This document shows, piece by piece, positions 4,250-5,783 of a stretch of DNA of 5,783 nucleotides. Location of the stretch: positions 1 through 5,783 of the forward strand of contig UQDJ01000070.1 of NCBI GenBank assembly GCA_900539675.1, written 5' to 3'. The DNA is from an uncultured Coriobacteriaceae bacterium. GTDB lineage: Bacteria; Actinomycetota; Coriobacteriia; Coriobacteriales; Eggerthellaceae. The stretch's first letter is position 1. Each line of letters begins with the position of its first letter. The notes below the pieces were generated by a model. It had not been told where the DNA came from. It ran no database searches and saw only the letters and a list, made by a program, of their open reading frames with translations. A program made the position numbers and the translations under genes.

Positions 4250-5247
4250 CAAAAAAGATGAGCGTCTCTGACGCGCAAGCGGTCCATCGAAGTAAGTATC
4301 CCCCTCTTCCAAAGGCAAAGTTACGTGGACCACGATTTGAGCTGAAACGGGGCAAGGAAGGTTACCCTGATGCGCTTATGCGTATCGATGATCCTCCTCA
4401 AGTGATTTATGGCATAGGTAATAAAGATGCGTTGCAGGACGGACTTTCTATCATTGGGGCACGCAAAGCAACGCCGTATGGGAAAGCGGCAGCGCGACAG
4501 TTTGCACAGTATGCTGCGCAGCGAGGGATCCCTATTATTTCAGGAGGGGCATTGGGCTGCGATACGCAAGCACACGAGGGCGCGCTAGCGGGCAAGGGGC
4601 AGACCGTGGTGGTGTTGGGAGGTGGGTGTAATCAGCTCTACCCGGCAAGCAACACGGATCTCTTTCAGCGGGTGATCGATGGAGGCGGCGCCGTTATTTC
4701 AGAGCAGCTGTGGGATTTTCCTCCTTTGCCATACACGTTTCGCGCTCGCAATCGTATTATTGCGGGGCTTTCGCGCGCGACGCTTATTGTTGAAGCGGGC
4801 TTACCTTCTGGCACCTTTTCCACGGCCGATGACGCCTTGGCTTCAGGGCGTGAAGTTCTAGCGGTGCCTGGGCCTATTACGTCTGCCACTTCGCGTGGTG
4901 CGAACAGACTCATTTATCAGGGTGCCACTCTCATCATCGATAACGAAAGCTTTGAGGATGTGCTGGTGGGAATATTTGGCTTCTTGCGGATGCAAGATAC
5001 GCGCAAGGATGCTGGTAATCGTTTGGTGAGTGGTGCGATGTTGCCCGATGATACGGATCCCGTTTTAAAGGCGCTCTACGCCAATCCGATGCGTATTGAG
5101 CAAATGCTGACATTGCCGTGGGATGAACGCCCTCAAAGTGAGCGAGACGATCTTTTAACGTGGCTTATGGTGAAATTGGCAAGTTATGAAAGAGATGGCT
5201 TGATTGCACGCTTTCCTGATGGGCGCTATGGGCCGGCTCAGGTATAG
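4243..5247 (+). CDS. dprA: DNA-processing protein DprA (Smf)
   Basis: DprA binds incoming single-stranded DNA during natural transformation and loads RecA on it; it is also widespread in non-competent bacteria. The 334-residue product has the Rossmann-like DprA domain: YPDALMRIDDPPQVIY (41-56), LSIIGARKATPYGKAAARQFA (68-88), ISGGALGCDTQAHEGAL (99-115), VVVLGGGCNQLYPASN (122-137), RARNRIIAGLS (167-177), SGTFSTADDAL (189-199) and GREVLAVPGPITSATSRGANRLI (202-224). Several positions differ from the usual consensus: GARK for the common GSRK, GGALGCD for SGLALGID-type, and GGGCNQLYP for GCGLDRIYP-type. The N-terminal part before the Rossmann domain is short, so a full SAM-like domain is unlikely. 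Residues 272-334 look like the C-terminal winged-helix domain (DPVLKALYANPMRIEQML; DGLIARFPDGRYG). The first seven bases overlap the comM stop (ATGGTAG), implying coupled translation. The family call is firm; whether the host is transformable cannot be told from this window. Confidence 0.96.
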   Translation: MVAKKMSVSDAQAVHRSKYPPLPKAKLRGPRFELKRGKEGYPDALMRIDDPPQVIYGIGNKDALQDGLSIIGARKATPYGKAAARQFAQYAAQRGIPIISGGALGCDTQAHEGALAGKGQTVVVLGGGCNQLYPASNTDLFQRVIDGGGAVISEQLWDFPPLPYTFRARNRIIAGLSRATLIVEAGLPSGTFSTADDALASGREVLAVPGPITSATSRGANRLIYQGATLIIDNESFEDVLVGIFGFLRMQDTRKDAGNRLVSGAMLPDDTDPVLKALYANPMRIEQMLTLPWDERPQSERDDLLTWLMVKLASYERDGLIARFPDGRYGPAQV

Positions 5248-5259
5248 TACAGTTTTACT

Positions 5260-5783
5260 ATGACTGATTTAATTACTTCTCACCATCAAAGATCATCTGT
5301 TGCCTGTGATAAACCGATTGTCGACATTATCGGTGCCGGGCTTGCAGGAAGTGAAGCTGCGTTGCAATTGGCTTCGCGGGGCATTGCGGTGCGCCTATTT
5401 GAGATGCGTCCCAAGTATCAGACAGCTGTTCATAAAACGGGCCGGTGCGCTGAATTGGTGTGTTCCAATTCACTTAAATCCACCAAACCCGATAGCGCTC
5501 AAGGCATGCTTAAGCATGAACTGACGACATTGGGGTCAGAAGTTTTGGCCTGCGCTTACCGTAATCGGGTGGCGGCTGGCGGTGCCCTGGCAGTTGATCG
5601 TGAATTGTTTTCAGGTGAGGTCACTCACCTCATTGAGGATAATTCGCTGATCCAACGTATAGACGGCGAAGTGGTAGGCCTATCAGAAAATGGTGCGGTT
5701 CTACTTACGGATATGCCAGGAAAAGCTGCAATGGCAGTTTTTCCTCCAGCCGATGCAGTTATTGTTGCTTCGGGTCCACTGAC
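5260..5783 (+). CDS. trmFO: Folate/FAD-dependent tRNA (uracil-54-C5)-methyltransferase TrmFO, N-terminal part
   Basis: TrmFO makes 5-methyluridine at position 54 of the tRNA T-loop, taking the carbon from 5,10-methylenetetrahydrofolate and reducing power from FADH2, unlike the SAM-dependent TrmA. The window holds 174 codons; the family is about 435-460 residues, so some 60 percent runs off the right edge. Visible landmarks are the FAD-binding VDIIGAGLAGSEAALQLASRG (21-41), LFEMRP (46-51), AELVCSNSLKS (64-74), VAAGGALAVDRELFSG (104-119) and VIVASGPL (167-174). Cys68 in ELVCSN matches the catalytic Cys53 of the Bacillus subtilis enzyme. About 15 residues precede the point where most family members start. 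ATG 5260 is the only ATG before the FAD motif. No Shine-Dalgarno is visible, so translation probably depends on ribosomes finishing dprA, whose TAG stop lies 12 bases upstream in the same frame. Presence of TrmFO points to Gram-positive-type or related lineages. Confidence 0.96.
   Translation, partial: MTDLITSHHQRSSVACDKPIVDIIGAGLAGSEAALQLASRGIAVRLFEMRPKYQTAVHKTGRCAELVCSNSLKSTKPDSAQGMLKHELTTLGSEVLACAYRNRVAAGGALAVDRELFSGEVTHLIEDNSLIQRIDGEVVGLSENGAVLLTDMPGKAAMAVFPPADAVIVASGPL

Overview
The window reads as a piece of a draft assembly from a Gram-positive-type bacterium with roughly balanced base composition. Bases 1-17 match the 3' end of the Illumina TruSeq read-2 adapter, so the left edge is a contig end carrying untrimmed adapter, and biological sequence begins at about base 18. 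Three things suggest the lineage: the folate/FAD-dependent tRNA methyltransferase TrmFO, an RNase HII with a long N-terminal extension as in Bacillus, and the order rplS - rnhB - yraN - comM - dprA - trmFO. These fit Firmicutes or Coriobacteriia. The moderate GC and the diverged DprA and ComM make me favour a Coriobacteriia member (Eggerthellaceae-like), but this is low-confidence inference.

Layout, all genes on the + strand: the C-terminal end of an AzlD-type branched-chain amino acid exporter subunit (to 169); a 376-bp intergenic region holding a hairpin and, at its right end, a near-consensus sigma70-type promoter (449-477); rplS, ribosomal protein L19 (546-890); a strong intrinsic terminator (913-944); rnhB, RNase HII (963-1745); a 238-bp AT-rich gap with a possible promoter; then a tightly packed run of yraN (1984-2640), comM (2642-4249), dprA (4243-5247) and the 5' part of trmFO (5260 to the window end). 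Spacings inside this run are +1 nt, a 7-nt overlap and +12 nt, so it is probably one operon.

The genes are housekeeping and DNA-processing functions: translation (L19), removal of RNA from DNA (RNase HII), a YraN nuclease-fold protein of uncertain role, two proteins that handle incoming single-stranded DNA in natural transformation (ComM branch-migration helicase, DprA RecA loader), and tRNA m5U54 modification (TrmFO). Proximity of comM and dprA is common and does not prove competence.

No clearly new system is visible. The most unusual local features are: a roughly 100-residue N-terminal extension on YraN built partly from four 21-bp in-frame tandem repeats (SEREGLL-type heptads), with a possible internal GTG start that would give a normal-length YraN; a low-complexity Gly/Ser/Asp/Cys-rich insertion in ComM; a strong terminator only about 20 nt before the rnhB start; amber (TAG) stops in five of six genes; and a trmFO start lacking a visible ribosome binding site, in the same frame as dprA.
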